From assembly GCA_963921195.1 (NCBI GenBank), contig OY992538.1, positions 56,286,852 through 56,350,851 of the forward strand: a DNA stretch of 64,000 bases. Direction: 5' to 3'. The notes under the pieces are model-generated. The model worked only from the letters and a program-made list of their open reading frames with translations, was not told the origin of the DNA and ran no database searches. The stretch is from Pegoplata infirma. Taxonomy: Eukaryota; Arthropoda; Insecta; Diptera; Anthomyiidae. Position numbers and translations under genes: made by a program. Positions 43,998 to 56,705 of the stretch are shown piece after piece. Positions within the stretch are counted from its first letter, which is position 1. Each line of letters starts with the position of its first letter.

Positions 43998-44400
43998 GAG
44001 TAAAAAAAAATTGTATGGTAAAACATGTTATCTTATAAAATTATATATAATTTATTGTATCTGATTTTGCTAAATTTCATCCGAAAATTGGCCGCGCCAA
44101 AGTTATCTCATAACATCATATAATATATGAAGTTACAGTTTAATATTTAATTGTATGTGATTTCATCCGGAAATTGGCCGCGCCAAAGTTATCCCAAATT
44201 ATCTATTATCATGATTTTGTATTAAATATGATATAATTTGATGTAATTTCATCCGGAAATTGGCCGCGCCAAAGTTATCTTAAAATATCCAATATCATGA
44301 TTTTATATTAAAGTGGATATTAAATAATGAAATTTCATCAGAAATTTGGCCGCGCCAAAGTTATCTTATAATATCTGATATCTTGATTTTATAAAAAAAT
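43998..44400. repeat. 85-86-bp minisatellite, four units, with a GC-rich core
   Basis: Each unit carries TTTCATCCGGAAATTGGCC-like DNA with the core TTGGCCGCGCCAA at 44089-44101, 44174-44186, 44260-44272 and 44346-44358, followed by AGTTATC. The spacers are AT-rich and more diverged than the core. The block begins with ACCCGAGTAAAAAAAAATTG, so it may be the inside of a CCCGAG element whose right end is lost. Confidence 0.75.
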
Positions 44401-44502
44401 TATTGGAAACATTTTTATCCAAAAAATGTTTCTGTTTTTGATTTATTTTTAGATATAATAATGTCAAACTGAAAATAAATAAAAAAAAAAAAAAAACTTC
44501 GA

Positions 44503-44574
44503 ACGGACGGGGATTAGAACCACAAGTCTTCCGTTTTGTAGTCGCAATCTCTACCCTCTAGACCAGCAGACGTT
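44503..44574 (-). pseudogene. tRNA-like sequence (degenerate)
   Basis: On the - strand an A-box-like TGGTCTAGAGGG and B-box-like GGTTCTAATCC are spaced as in a tRNA, with an anticodon-loop-like CTACAAA between them. Stems are mostly broken, so this is not a functional tRNA; a tRNA-derived SINE head or pseudogene is possible. Confidence 0.35.
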
Positions 44575-44575
44575 G

Positions 44576-45348
44576 CACAGAAAATAATATCGTATATTTT
44601 ATTTTAATTAAAATTTTAATTGTTTTTTAATTTAATATTAATTAAACTTTTAATTAATATAATTAATTGTTTAATTAAATTTTTAACTTTATTTTAATTA
44701 ATATTTTAATTGTTTTCAAATTTAATATTAATTAAGTATTTAATTTATATAATTAAATGTTTAATTAAATTTCTAGCTTTACTTATTTTTTTTTTTTTTG
44801 TTTTCCGTGTGTGTGCGAGTGTGTGTTTTTCTCTTGCATTGTATTACATACAAAAAAAATACATAAGTATAAAAAGTTTGTTGAAAGTTTTTTTTTATTT
44901 TTCACATAGGTTTTTGAATTCTCATTTTGTTTATAGTTTTATGTGTATGTATATGAAAGGTTTATAATCAACTTTATAAAATCATCTCACTGACTATGTC
45001 TTTACGGCATAAATAAATTTGGTAAAGTTTGAAGAAATATTTTTTTTAAACTATTTAAAAGAATGTTTTTAAATTTTTTTTTTTTTATTTTTTAATATAA
45101 TATTTTTAATTAATTTTTTTAATTTATACAATTAAAATTTTAATTATTTTTTTTTTTTAAATTTTAATTAAATTTTTTAATTTATAGTATTAAGTTTTTA
45201 ATTAAATAAATATCCATTTATTTTCTATTAACGACATACAAATATTTTTAATTTATTTGCGCATTTTAGTGATTGGTCCGGATTTAATTAATTTTTTAAT
45301 TAAATCTACGAATTTCTTAATTAAATATTTTTTTTATTTTTTTCTGTG
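44576..45348 (+). mobile_element. CACAGAAAA...TTTTCTGTG element, copy at 44.6 kb
   Basis: Nearly identical over 750 bp to 53140-53886, including CCGTGTGTGTGCGAGTGTGT, the CTTGCATTGTATTACATAC segment and TTAATTAA-rich arms. Left flank TG, right flank TA. A reverse partial copy lies at 5313-5968. Confidence 0.7.
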
Positions 45349-45349
45349 T

Positions 45350-46345
45350 AAATTGATCGTATCTAATTATATCAAATTGATCTAACATATAGTAATATAT
45401 GATTATATCTAATTAAATATGTTATTCACTTGTACACAATTTTCAAAAAGACTTAGAAAATTTTTGATAAAATTTGAAAAAAAAAAAAAAAAAAATGGAA
45501 TGACGTACAGCGCTATTAGGGACTTCCATGGTAAGCTAAAACAATAATTTTAATGTAGCGGTATGCCTTATTTTCAAGTCATAGGCTTCCAAAGTGAAAT
45601 AAGACTTTGGCTTATAAATTTGAAATTTTTCATGGAATCAGGAAATCAGAATTAGATTTGAGATCGGGTTCCAAAAATCATTGATAATTAGATAATTTAA
45701 ACCAAATATAGCTATTATTAACCATATAAATGCAATATAAATTTGTAAAAATGATTGCAAAAATTCAAAAAGTTAAATTTTTTAAGTTCTAAAAAAACAA
45801 ATGCAATAAAAAAGTGTTTTCCATTTAAAAAAAAATTAAAAAAATATATTTTTTTCTGGAATCGAACTCGGGTTGCCAAAAATGATAGATAATTTTATAA
45901 TAAATTAAATAAAGTTATATATAACTATATAACAGCAATATGATTTTTTAAAAATGATTGCAAAAATTCAAAAAAAGAAAAATTTTTAGTTCTAAAAAAA
46001 ATAAATGCAATAAAAAAGTGTTTTCTATTTTAAAAAAAATAAAAAAAATATATTTTTTTTCTGGAATCGAACTCGGGTTCCCAAAAATTAGAGATAATTT
46101 TATAATAAATCAAATATAGTTATATATAACTGTATAAAAGAAAAATAATTTTTTTAAAATGATTGCAAAAATTCCAAAAATGAAACTTTTTTAGTTCTAA
46201 AAAAATTTAACGCAATAAAAAAGTGTGTTCTATTCAAAAAAAATTAAAAAAAAAACTTTTTTTTCTCGACTGGGCCGGGAATCGAACTCGGGTTTCCAAA
46301 AATCATATGTAATCTTATATGATACAATAAAAAGTTTTGTATAAC
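45350..46345. repeat. Three ~205-215-bp tandem units with a B-box-like core
   Basis: GGAATCGAACTCGGG occurs at 45858-45872, 46063-46077 and 46278-46292, each preceded by AAAAAAGTGTTTTC-type DNA and followed by CCAAAAAT and an ATATAATTATAT-rich stretch. The core reads as a tRNA T-arm (GAGTTCGATTCC) on the - strand. 45350-45650 shows nothing else. Confidence 0.6.
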
Positions 46346-46503
46346 CATATATGTTGACACACAAAAATAAATTTTGAAATACTGGCATATATAATTATAT
46401 ATGGCTAGTTGTTTGGTCAAAAAAATATTTTTTTTATGCATGATTATATCAAAATATATATTCCATTACATATGCGACCATTTATAAATATATATTGAGT
46501 TTA

Positions 46504-47429
46504 CCCGAGTAAAAAATATATGATATAATCATATATGCTAATATATAATTATTTAAATTTATATATGGTTTTGCATGAACTTTGATATGGACATATAAGG
46601 TTATATATAGCATTGTATTTTTCCTTATTTTTTAATATGATAACATACATATTCATATCTATTTATATACCGATCTATATGAAATTAGATATGACATATA
46701 AGGTCGGGAATTTTTGGATATGGCAGATAAAAAGATATATGATTTTATTTATAATTATATCCCGAAAAAATTTTTCAAAATTTTCTAAGTCCCGGACAAT
46801 TAAAAAAAAATTAAAAAATTTTCAAGTCCTAAAAAAATTTATGAAAGTTTTCCTAAGTCCCGGACACAAAATTTTTTTGGCAATTTTTTTTGGAATAAAA
46901 AAAAAAATCATTGAAAATGTTTTTAGTAGAAATTTTATGGTTTTGAAAAATTTTGAAGTTCTGAAAAAATGTTTTTAAATTTTCTAAGACACAAACATTT
47001 TTGGGAATTTTTAAATCCCGTAAAAATGATTTTAGAAAAAAAGAGACAAATTTTCAATAATTTGCTAAGTCCCGAAAAAGTTCAGAAGAGCAATAAAAAC
47101 TCTTCTAATTGATAATGTATCCAATCAGATCAAATAATTTCTAATTTCACGTTTAAAATTCCATAAAATTTTACCAGATTTCATCTAATTATATAAAAAT
47201 TTATCTAATTTTAACAGATAATATATGATTTAATACAATTAGATAGACCCATTTTTGGGATCAAACTTAATCAAATATGATATTATTTTATCAAAAATAA
47301 TAGAATTTGATATAATCGTATAATATTCGATCCGCCAATTTTCGGATCAAAATTAATATGGATTAACATAAAAGCATATCTGTTCATACATAATTAAATA
47401 TTGCGTCATATAACTTTTTTTTATTCGGG
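46504..47429. mobile_element. CCCGAGTAAAA element, 926 bp
   Basis: TA|CCCGAGTAAAAAATATATGA to TTTTTTTTATTCGGG|TA. The interior is AT-rich with repeated ATATATGATTATAT and several TAAGTCCCGGACA-like blocks around 46780-47070. Confidence 0.6.
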
Positions 47430-48856
47430 TAGACGAAATTTGCGTATATATAGTACCATACAAAAACAGATATGTTATCGTTTAAGACACATATAATTAT
47501 ATCTATTATTTTTGTTGGAAATTTTTTTAGTATGGAACCATATATAGTTTTAAATGGTATTATATTAGTCATATATAATTATACATAAATTGATACTGGA
47601 TTTTTTGTTTAGTAGAGTCCTATACATGATTAGATATAAAGTCACGTATAATAATGTATGAAATCGGATTAAGTTTTATGTGCAACGTATGATTACATCT
47701 ACCATTTATATTAATATATTATGAACAATATAATTAGATATGATTTTATATGACAGCATTTAAAAAAATTGGAAAATTTCAAAGTGAGATATAATTCTGT
47801 GGACATATGACAGAAGCACTTATCTCGACATAAGAAAATTTCCCAATATTTTAATGGTAAATATAACTTTTAAAAACGGATCTTTCTGTCTAGTCAGCGT
47901 GATTGTAGCTCGTCTAGATCCAAAGATATCACATCTGTCAAATCAACTTATTTCGAAATTTAATCAATTTTCATTTGACATAACAACTTATCTGAAATAT
48001 GTTGAAAAAATAGTAACGCCTCTTTGACAAAACAACTTATATAAATTTAAGCATATTGATTTTTTTTAAAAAAGTTTTTGACAAAACAACTTGTTTCGAA
48101 AAAAGCTATTTTATCAAATTCAAAATCCTTAAAATGTCAAGCTCAAATAGAAATAGGTTTTTTTACACAAATATTTTTCAGTAAACCTCAGTTTGACAAA
48201 ACACCTTGTGTTGGATAGTGTGGCTTTGTCAAAAGTGAATTTTAAAAAAAGTGATTATTTATTTATATTTAAGTGCTTTTGTCGTGTACATTATAAAAAA
48301 CCTTCATTATAAATATATATTTTTTTTCTGTCAATAAAACTGTTTTCAAAATTAAAGGAGCAATCTGACTATATTACTACAACTTTGAAAAATAATAGAT
48401 TTATGTTCAATTCTTTAAGGACATTTAAAGATTGAAACATCAGCTTTTCAGAAATTGTGTTTGGGGCCACCATGTTATAACACGGGGTGACTTGTGACTT
48501 GATGTCAAAAAACCCCATCAGATAAACAAATTCAGAGCTTATTACTTTTACATTAAAGCGTTACTTAAAATTTAATTATTAATAGAAGAGGATCGTGTAC
48601 TTTGAGGCACCCTGTGCCACCTAGTACTATATAAAAAAATTTTACTAGATGGCAAGTATTGACACAAATCCAAAAAGAGAATTAAAGTACTTTATATTCC
48701 CTTAAAACACCAATTACACCAGAGTGAACCAAACAACGGTTTATGAAAAGCGGATGTTTAAGTCGTTATACGTCCTTACAGAATACAGCAATAGATCTAT
48801 TATTTTTTGAAAATGTAGTGAAATAGTAAGTTTGACAGATAATGGAAAATAAAGGA
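47430..48856. repeat. AT-rich DNA with scattered TTTGACAAAACAACTT repeats
   Basis: Between 47935 and 48240 the motif TTGACAAAACAACTTAT and variants recurs about six times at uneven spacing; a few more are at 49690-49980. No gene is visible; short open frames have no domain. Confidence 0.5.
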
Positions 48857-49074
48857 CTGTGATCACGTATATAAATGATAGTTGACTATCGTCGATTTTT
48901 GGAGCCTTGTTGCTCCTAAACTAAAAAAATGTTTCCAATTTTTTTAGTGTTTCTGGATTAAAAAACACGCTTTAATAATTTTATAAAGAAACATTTTAAA
49001 ACTTCCCTTCAAAACGATATATAAATTTTGATGTCGTTTATGCATCGTAAATCGTTTTACGTGATTAGCCCACA
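48857..49074. mobile_element. MITE family F, copy 2 (reverse)
   Basis: GGACTGTGATCACGTATA to ATCGTTTTACGTGATTAGCC matches 4753-4935 in reverse, including CGATTTTTGGAGCCTTGTTG and the ACGATA...GACGATGCATAA block. Confidence 0.6.
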
Positions 49075-51057
49075 GGTAAACATATTTCCGGGACGTTTAG
49101 TGATAACATCCCAGCAAAACTCTTATTACCAAATAATTTATTAAATATTTCATACAGTTCCTAATTTTAAACTATGCAGCATTGATGATTTTTACATGAG
49201 ATGAGGCTGAAAGTAATGCATGCAAATTATTGCATAGCATTCAGTTAGTATAAAAGTAATGCTTACCAATGAAAAAAAATAATTATTTATTATTTAATCA
49301 ATCCTAAAATATACTATTTATTAGTGATATACATTACCTGGAAATTTATTATATAATCACCACCCATTACTTTCTGTTGGCTATTTGTGCATTTAAGTCA
49401 GTATTTAAAAGAATTACTCTTTATTCAATGAATTCTAAAGTGATTTTTTTTTAATTCAATGGAAAGTGAAAAATCCTACGAAAAGGCCCCAAGGATTTTT
49501 TTTTTTTTGGACTCATTCTGTTCCTTCCGTCAGAATCGCTTGTAACCCACTTTTTAGTTCTACATTTTATAGCTTTTAGTTCGAATGAACTTGAGTAAAT
49601 TTTAGAAAAATCAACTTATTTTCTGTTTTTTTTACAATTTTATTTTTATCAAATAAACATAATTACTTATAAGTGGCAAAATTAATAATTTTTTCGACAA
49701 GAAACGTATATGACAAAAGAACTTAACTGAAATAAGTTGAATTTTTCATCAAATATTCTTTTCACAAAACAACATATTTTACATTTTAAGCGTTTTCTCA
49801 AAAACCGTTACAGCTAGAATAAAACTTTAAATTGGTAAATATTCCTAGGAAGTTGCTTTATAACGTCAGCACTTAACATTTTTAAGATTAAGAACACTAA
49901 CACATTTTGTGCGACTGTAAAGGTGTTTTTTTGCTCTCCTGTAAAATTGACTTTTTGGAAATAAGTGGTTTTGTCAAAAGACCACAGAATTTTATACTTT
50001 GACTCATATAGTTGTATATGGTTTTATGAAAACATATAAAATAATATACATTTATATAAATTCCTTTTTCTCGGGCAACCAAAATTTTTTTTTTGATTTT
50101 TTATTTTTTTTTTTAATCCCGATTAGACCATATTGTATCTGTTAATATCTATTCATATACAATTATACCTCGGATTTGGTCTACATTCCAGAGTAAAAAA
50201 GTTTAGATATAATCATATATTTTGTAATATAATTATATATAAATTGATTGTGCCAACCTAATATCATTATAGCGAGAGTATGGCGCTTTATTGAACAGCT
50301 GGTTTTGTTGTTAATATTGTTAGAATTTTATTTATAAACTGTATGCAAAAATCGAGGGAGAGCGACAAATAAATAACTCATTGTTAAAGTGTGATGCCAA
50401 CTTTAAACATGAAAAAAAAAATTACACAAAAGCAAAAAAATCGCCAAAATTAAACACGTTTAAAATGTATTTCAGGTTATTACGGGGGCTGTAACTCTAA
50501 AGTCTGGCGCGAATGTGGTATATGGTCAGAGACAGGTTAAGTTCTTGATTGGGCTAAAACGGACTTGGAACAACTTCTCAAAATATCCTTTTTATGCCAG
50601 AAGAAGGTCATAGTCCTGCACTTGAGCCAAAATGATTAGGAATGAAATTTTTTCGAGCCGCCCACTTTTTGTGGGCGTGAATATAAAAAAATTATGGCAA
50701 ATAACACTGTGCTCGAATTTGACACTTTTTTTTAATAAGGTGGGCTTCCTACTGGTAAAGTTAATTCGATTACGCTGAATTTTATGGTGTTAGCCATTTT
50801 TCGAAGTTAGCGCTCATATTCGCGATTTAAAATTTTGATGCTCAAGTACAATAAAAACGATATTTTAAACTTTTGCGATAATTTTTAAATTTAAAACCAT
50901 TTAAGTCTGTTAAACTAACATTACAAACCATAATTCCGGGAATTTTTATTTTCGTGAAAAAATTGGTTCAATATATAAATAATATTTTTAGTTTGATTTG
51001 AATTTAGTTCGTGTACACTAAATCCAATTGTAATATCAGTTTTTTCAAAGTTAGCGT
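49075..51057. other. No gene recognised
   Basis: Holds a CCCAGCAAAA end (49112), AT-rich DNA, a CAGAGTAAAAAAGTTTAGAT fragment at 50190 related to the CCCGAG ends, and a diverged family A piece at 50580-50700 (GAAGGTCATAGTCC, GTGGGCGTGAATA). Confidence 0.5.
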
Positions 51058-51065
51058 ATGTACAC

Positions 51066-53134
51066 TAAGGGTGTTCTTATTTTTTTATTTCGGATTTTTG
51101 TGTTGCACTGGGCAGAATTTTGTTCCTTTGTACTAAAAACTTAATAATAAAAAATTTGGAGTTAATCCGATAACTTTAAGTGGACGCGGAAACGACCTGA
51201 AGTTTGAATAACGGATTACAAGGGGAAAATGACTTTTTACTCATTTTCTCAATTTTTGTCGATATTTAAAATTAAGTTTGAATTCAAATGGTTACAGAAT
51301 TGTGATGTGGAGTACATTACCTTTGTAATAAGGTAATAAAAACTAAAATCGGTTAAAAATCAGCCAAGTTATTACAACTGCCCCAGGCAACTAGCGTGTG
51401 GCAGACCACTTGATCAAAGATTTCGAGTTAAATTTTTGAAATTGATTGAAATTATCTACTATAGCAAATTTTTTTTATTCTTTACTTCCCAATGTACTAA
51501 GGTGATAGGTATTTTTCATATTGTGTTATGTTGTTTAAAATTAATGTTAAAAAGGTCCAAATTTTTCAGCCCTGTTTTCAAATCTCCAATTTTAAATTTT
51601 AATTTTTTTAAGCAAATAAAATTTAAAAAATCGACCATTGGACCATAGGATTTTGTTAAGCACATATAAGGGAATAAAAATTACAAAAATTGTATACATT
51701 CCTTTTTTCATTCGGCTAGTTTAGCGATTTTATTTCGGCGGATTTCGAGATAATAGTGATTTTGGTAACTTTTTTAGCTTTTAGTTAATTTTATTATTTT
51801 TTTTTAACAAACTTCATATGTTTTCTACCGAATTACTACAGAATAATATAGAATACTTCAATTCCTTTAATCAGGGCAAAATTGAGATATGAAAAATTGA
51901 CCCAGTTAAAGGTCAAAGGTCAAATTTTAGAAGAATTTGAATTTTTAAAGATTTACAGATTTTTCGAGCGGATATTAATGAAACTCCTAAATGTTATTTT
52001 AATAAGATGTAAAAATTAATTGCTTATAAAAATTCAGAACATTAACCCTTAAGTGATGTAGCGGTCTATATGACCCTATGAAATAATATACTTATATTTT
52101 CTCCATTAAATAAAAAAAAATATAGACCCCAATAGCACTTATGGGTTAATTTTCCGAATTTTAATAATAAACCATTTATGTTTAGTCATATTAAAATAAC
52201 ATCAAGGAGTTTCATAAATATCCGCTCAAAAAAATCGTTCATCTTTAAAAATTCAAATTTTTCTCAAATTTGACCTTTGACCTTTAACTGGGTCAATTTT
52301 TCATATCTCAATTTTGCCCTGATTAAAGGAATTGAAGTATTCTATATTATTCTGTAGTAATTCGGTAGAAAACATATGAAGTTTGTTAAAAAAAAATAAA
52401 AAAATTAACTAAAAGCTAAAAAAGTTACCAAAATCACTATTATCTCAAAATCCGCCGAAATAAAATCGCTAAACTAGCCGAATGAAAAAAGGAATGTCTA
52501 CAATTTTTGTAATTTTTATTCCCTTATATGTGCTTAACAAAATCCTATGGTCCAATGGTCGATTTTTTAAATTTTATTTGCTTAAAAAAATTAAAATTGA
52601 AAATTGGAGATTTGAAAACAGGGCTGAAAAATTTTGACCTTTTTAACATTAATTTAAAACAAGTTAGCATAACACAATATGAAAAATACCTATCACCTTA
52701 GTACATTGGGAAGTAAAGAATAAAAAAATTTTGCTATAGTAGATAATTTCAATCAATTTCAAAAATTTAACTCGAAATCTTTGATCAAGTGGTCTGTCAC
52801 ACGCTAGTTGCCTGGGGCAGTTCTAATAACTTGGCTGATTTTTAACCGATTTTAGTTTTTGTTGCCTTATTACAAAGGTAATGTACTCCACATCACAATT
52901 CTGTAACCATTTGAATTCAAACTTAACTTAAAATATCGAAAAAATTGAGAAAATGAATAAAAAGTAATTTTTTCCCCTTGTAATCCGTTATTCAAACTTC
53001 AGGTCCACTTAAAGTTATCGGATTAACTTCAATTTTTTTATTATTAAGATTTTAGTACAAAGGAACAAAATTCTGCCCAGTGCCAAGCAATTAAAACATT
53101 TTAAATTTTTCCCTTACTGTTAAGAACACCCTTA
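51066..53134. mobile_element. 2069-bp hAT-like foldback element with 8-bp target duplication
   Basis: Ends TAAGGGTGTTCTTA and TAAGAACACCCTTA; ATGTACAC flanks both (51058-51065, 53135-53142). Almost the whole element is a palindrome with ~1-kb arms: e.g. GGAATTGAAGTATTCTATAT, AACTGGGTCAATTTTTCATA and TGATCAAGTGGTCTGTCACA each recur reversed in the other arm. The centre is near 52095. No transposase. It sits three bases inside the left end of the CACAGA element that continues at 53140. Confidence 0.85.
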
Positions 53135-53139
53135 ATGTA

Positions 53140-53886
53140 CACAGAAAATAATATCGTATATTTTATTTTAATAAAAATTTTAATTGTTTTTTAATCTAAT
53201 ATTAATTAAACTTTTAATTAATATAATTAATTGTTTAATTAAATTTTTAACTTTATTTTAATTAATATTTTAATTGTTTTCAAATTTAATATTAATTAAG
53301 TATTTAATTTATATAATTAAATGTTTAATTAAATTTCTAGCTTTAATTATTTTTTTTGTTTTGTTTTCCGTGTGTGTGCGAGTGTGTGTTTTTCTCTTGC
53401 ATTGTATTACATACAAAAAAAAAATACATAAGTATAAAAAGTTTGTTGAAAGTTTTTTTTTATTTTTCACATGGGTTTTTGAATTCTCATTTTGTTTATA
53501 GTTTTTTGTGTATGTATATGAAAGGTTTAACATCAACTTTATAAAATAATCTCACTGACTATGTCTTTACGGCATAAATAAATTTTTTAAACTATTTTAT
53601 TCAAAAAGAATGTTTTTACAATTTTTTTTTATAAAATAATATTTTTAATTAATTTTTTTAATTTATACAATTAAAATTTTATTTATTTTTTTTTTTTAAT
53701 TTTAATTAAATTTTTTAATTTATAGTATTAAGTTTTTAATTAAATAAATATCCATTTATTTTTAATTAACGACATACAAATATTTTTAATTTATTTGCGC
53801 ATTTTAGTGATTGGTCCGGATTTAATTAATTTTTTAATTAAATCTACGAATTTTTTAATTAAATATTTTTTTTATTTTTTTCTGTG
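53140..53886 (+). mobile_element. CACAGAAAA...TTTTCTGTG element with exact empty site nearby
   Basis: Flanked by TA; left end shared with the hAT-like target duplication. The right flank TA-TTAGCGATATTCGCG and the left flank of the whole complex (GCGTATG-TA) meet without insertion at about 54120-54145 (ACGTATGTATTAGCGATATT), the uninterrupted site. Confidence 0.8.
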
Positions 53887-54330
53887 TATTAGCGATATTC
53901 GCGATTATTTGTTTTTTTTTTTTTTTTTAAGTAAAAAAAAACAAATTTTTATATTTTTTAGACAATTGCTAAATGTTTATTATCTAAACTCTATTGAATA
54001 TTAAAAAAAAAAAATTATTCGCGGAAATTTTTTTCGCGAATTTTTTTTTGCGAAATTTTTTTCCCAACTTTTTTTAGTTCGTGTGCACTAAATCCAATTG
54101 AAATATCAGTTTTTTCAAAGTTAACGTATGTATTAGCGATATTCGCGATTATTTTTTTTTTCTTTTTTTAAGTAAAAAAGAACAATTTTTTATATTATTT
54201 AGACAATTGCTGAATGTTTATTATCTAAACTCTATTGAATAATAAAAAAAAATTTATTCGCTGATTTTTTTTTTCGCGAATTTTTTTTTGCGAATTTTTT
54301 TTTCCAAGTTTTTTTATATTTTGCTATTAA
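53887..54330. repeat. Tandem ~240-bp duplicate with TTCGCGAA-rich DNA
   Basis: 53887-54126 and 54127-54310 repeat TTAGCGATATTCGCGATTAT, GACAATTGCT, TTATCTAAACTCTATTGAAT and TTTTTTCGCGAATTTTTTTT. The left unit is the one invaded by the elements at 51066-53886. The segment before it (51005-51057) is repeated at 54074-54126. Confidence 0.7.
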
Positions 54331-54355
54331 TTTATGAAAATAAGTAGAATACAAT

Positions 54356-55086
54356 TAGTGTTTGGGAATTCCCGGACTTTTCAATTTCCAGGGAAACGGG
54401 AAAAAAATAATTTATTTCCCGGGATTCCCGGGAATCCCGGGAAATATTCATTATTAATATAAATCATAAAAAAACATTAAAATTTTACCGACTTTTTATT
54501 AAAAACAGTTTTATTAGAGATAAACAATTAATTAAAACATAAAAAATCAAACAATAAAAGTTAAAAATCCTGAAATACAATAAAACAAAACAAAAAAATA
54601 TTGTAACTTTTTCCCCACAAAAAATCGCACAAAATAGCTAAAAATCTCAAAAAAATTTAAAACTGCGTTATTCGAGCAAAAACTAATATAGTTGGCAGCA
54701 CTTTTAATATTTGTTCTGGAAATGTAAATTCTAGGTCAAAAATTTTTATATTTTTTGACAGTCTTAGCAAAATTATCATTAACCGACGTATATTTTTTGA
54801 CTTTTTAAGTGCTTTCATGATATTGTCATACTTTTTACACTTGATCAGTTTTCCTATGAATATATATTTGCACTGTTCTTCCATATAAAAAAAAATAGCA
54901 AATTTAATTATACCTGTTTTTTAAAGAAAATATTAAAAATTAAAACGTTTTTTATGTAAAACGGTTGATTTTATAAAATTCCCGGATTTCCCGGGAAAAA
55001 TTGAAAAATTCCCGGGAATTCCCGTCAGTCTTTTCCCGGGAATTCCCGGGAAATCCGACCCGGGAATTCCCGGACCCCAAACACTA
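54356..55086. mobile_element. 731-bp hAT-type MITE with GGGAATTCCC motifs
   Basis: TAGTGTTTGGG and its complement CCCAAACACTA form the ends; AATACAAT flanks both (54348-54355, 55087-55094), an 8-bp target duplication typical of hAT elements. Both subterminal regions carry clustered GGGAATTCCCGG and CCCGGGAAA motifs. The centre (54480-54960) is AT-rich with a short - strand frame lacking any domain. Confidence 0.85.
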
Positions 55087-55094
55087 AATACAAT

Positions 55095-55909
55095 ACATAA
55101 CAGACACAAATTTTTTTAAAAAAAAAAATTTTTTTGTGGATTTTTTTTCGCGGAATTTTTTTTTTTTCGCGAAAAAAATACAATGCATTTTCTAAGTTTA
55201 GACTTAAAAACTATACCAAAATCATAAAAATTTAATTTTTGTAGTATCTATAGGCTTTACAATTTTAAATCGCGAATATCGCGAATACGAGTGCTTACTT
55301 CGAAAAACTGCTATCGCCATTGAATTCAGCGTACCCGAATTAGCTTTACCAGCAGGGTGCTTGTTAATTTTTGCGACTAGCACAGTGTAATTTATTAAAC
55401 TGTATTAATCAAGCGCTACTATTATTAGAAATAAATTTGTCAACATTTATCGCGAGGAAAAAGGTGCTTGCAGTTGGTAACAGTGTTGACAATTAAGCGT
55501 TTTCTGATTTTTTTTTTATTAAAAACTCCCTATTTGAATGTAAACAATATTTTTCTATATATTTTATAAATGAAAATTAAAAAAAAAAATCAATTGTTTG
55601 CAAAATATGCTACTGTTTTACATCTGTGTATAAAAGGAAAAAGTATTTTTTTGGATAAAACAAAATTGCGTTTAAAAAGCTCTAAATTGGCATTGCTGTT
55701 TTAAGGTTGAAATTACAGAGAATGCATATCAACATAAAATGCATCAAAATTAAAAACAATTAGGATAGTGAATATGTCACACATTTTCAAATGGGCTAAC
55801 ATAAATAAGTTGATGATGTTTATTTAGTTCATAAAATGTCTGACCTAAAGTCGCAAAGACTAGAGCTGTGTTTCATGGCTTAATTAAAAATTAATTAAAT
55901 AAACGTTAA
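55095..55909. other. Non-coding remainder
   Basis: CGCGAAAA/TTTTCGCG stretches at 55140-55175 continue the 53.9-54.3 kb repeat type; the rest has no recognisable gene or element. Confidence 0.5.
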
Positions 55910-56455
55910 AAAAAAACACACCACCAAAACGATATGACTGAAACTTAATACATTTACTTTTTGTTGCCCCCAGAAGTTTGGTATTGCATTTGAGCGATAT
56001 TGGTTTAGCGGTTTAAAAGTTATGAACGAAATGGTAAGGACACCTCGAAAACTTTGGTACATTCTACATAACCTAAAAATTCAAAATGCTTTAATTCGGT
56101 TGCTGGTTGACATATGTGAACAAAATTGAACACCGAATGGTATTTAAACAAGTACAAAAATATTTATTTTACAAAAAAAAAGTAAAAAAACGCGAGTTTT
56201 TTTTTTAAACAAACATTTTTTTCAAAAAAAAATTTTCTTAAATTTTTTTTTAAATAACGTATGAAGTTATTTTTCTTTTACAAAAAAAAAAAGAAACATA
56301 TCGCGGGTTTTTTTCCAACACAGTTTTTTCGCAGAATTTTTTTTCAAAAATTTTTTTTTTTATTTTTTTTTTTAAATTTACTTTTTTACAATAATCTTTT
56401 GCATGGTGGAGGGTATCAATACATTCGGCAAGGCCGAATTCAACTTGTTTACTTA
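55910..56455 (-). mobile_element. Family B fragment, reverse
   Basis: GACTGAAACTTAATACATTT, CATTTGAGCGATATTGG, TCAAAATGCTTTAATTCGG and the final TGGTGGAGGGTATCAATACATTCGGCAAGGCC region correspond, reversed, to 57605-58080. Confidence 0.6.
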
Positions 56456-56705
56456 TTTTTTTATTTTCGGAACTATACATTCGATTTTTAAATAATTAAT
56501 TTCAAAAAGTAAAATATTGTATTTTTTTTTTACCCTCCAACCACAGTGTGGCCCACAGACTATATACAGACTCGACAGTAGAGTTTTATTAAAAAAAATG
56601 GGGAAAAACTAAGCGATTTTAGGAGAAAACAGAGCGTTTTTTAGCTAGTTTAAAGCTAACATGGCAACACTTTCTACGACTAAGGAGTGAGTGAAACAAT
56701 AACAA

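Noticed and set aside
53274..53544. Open frames at 53.3 kb and their near-identical relatives at 44.7 kb
   Set aside because: They lie inside the CACAGAAAA element copies, have no domain, and are present because the repeats are nearly identical.
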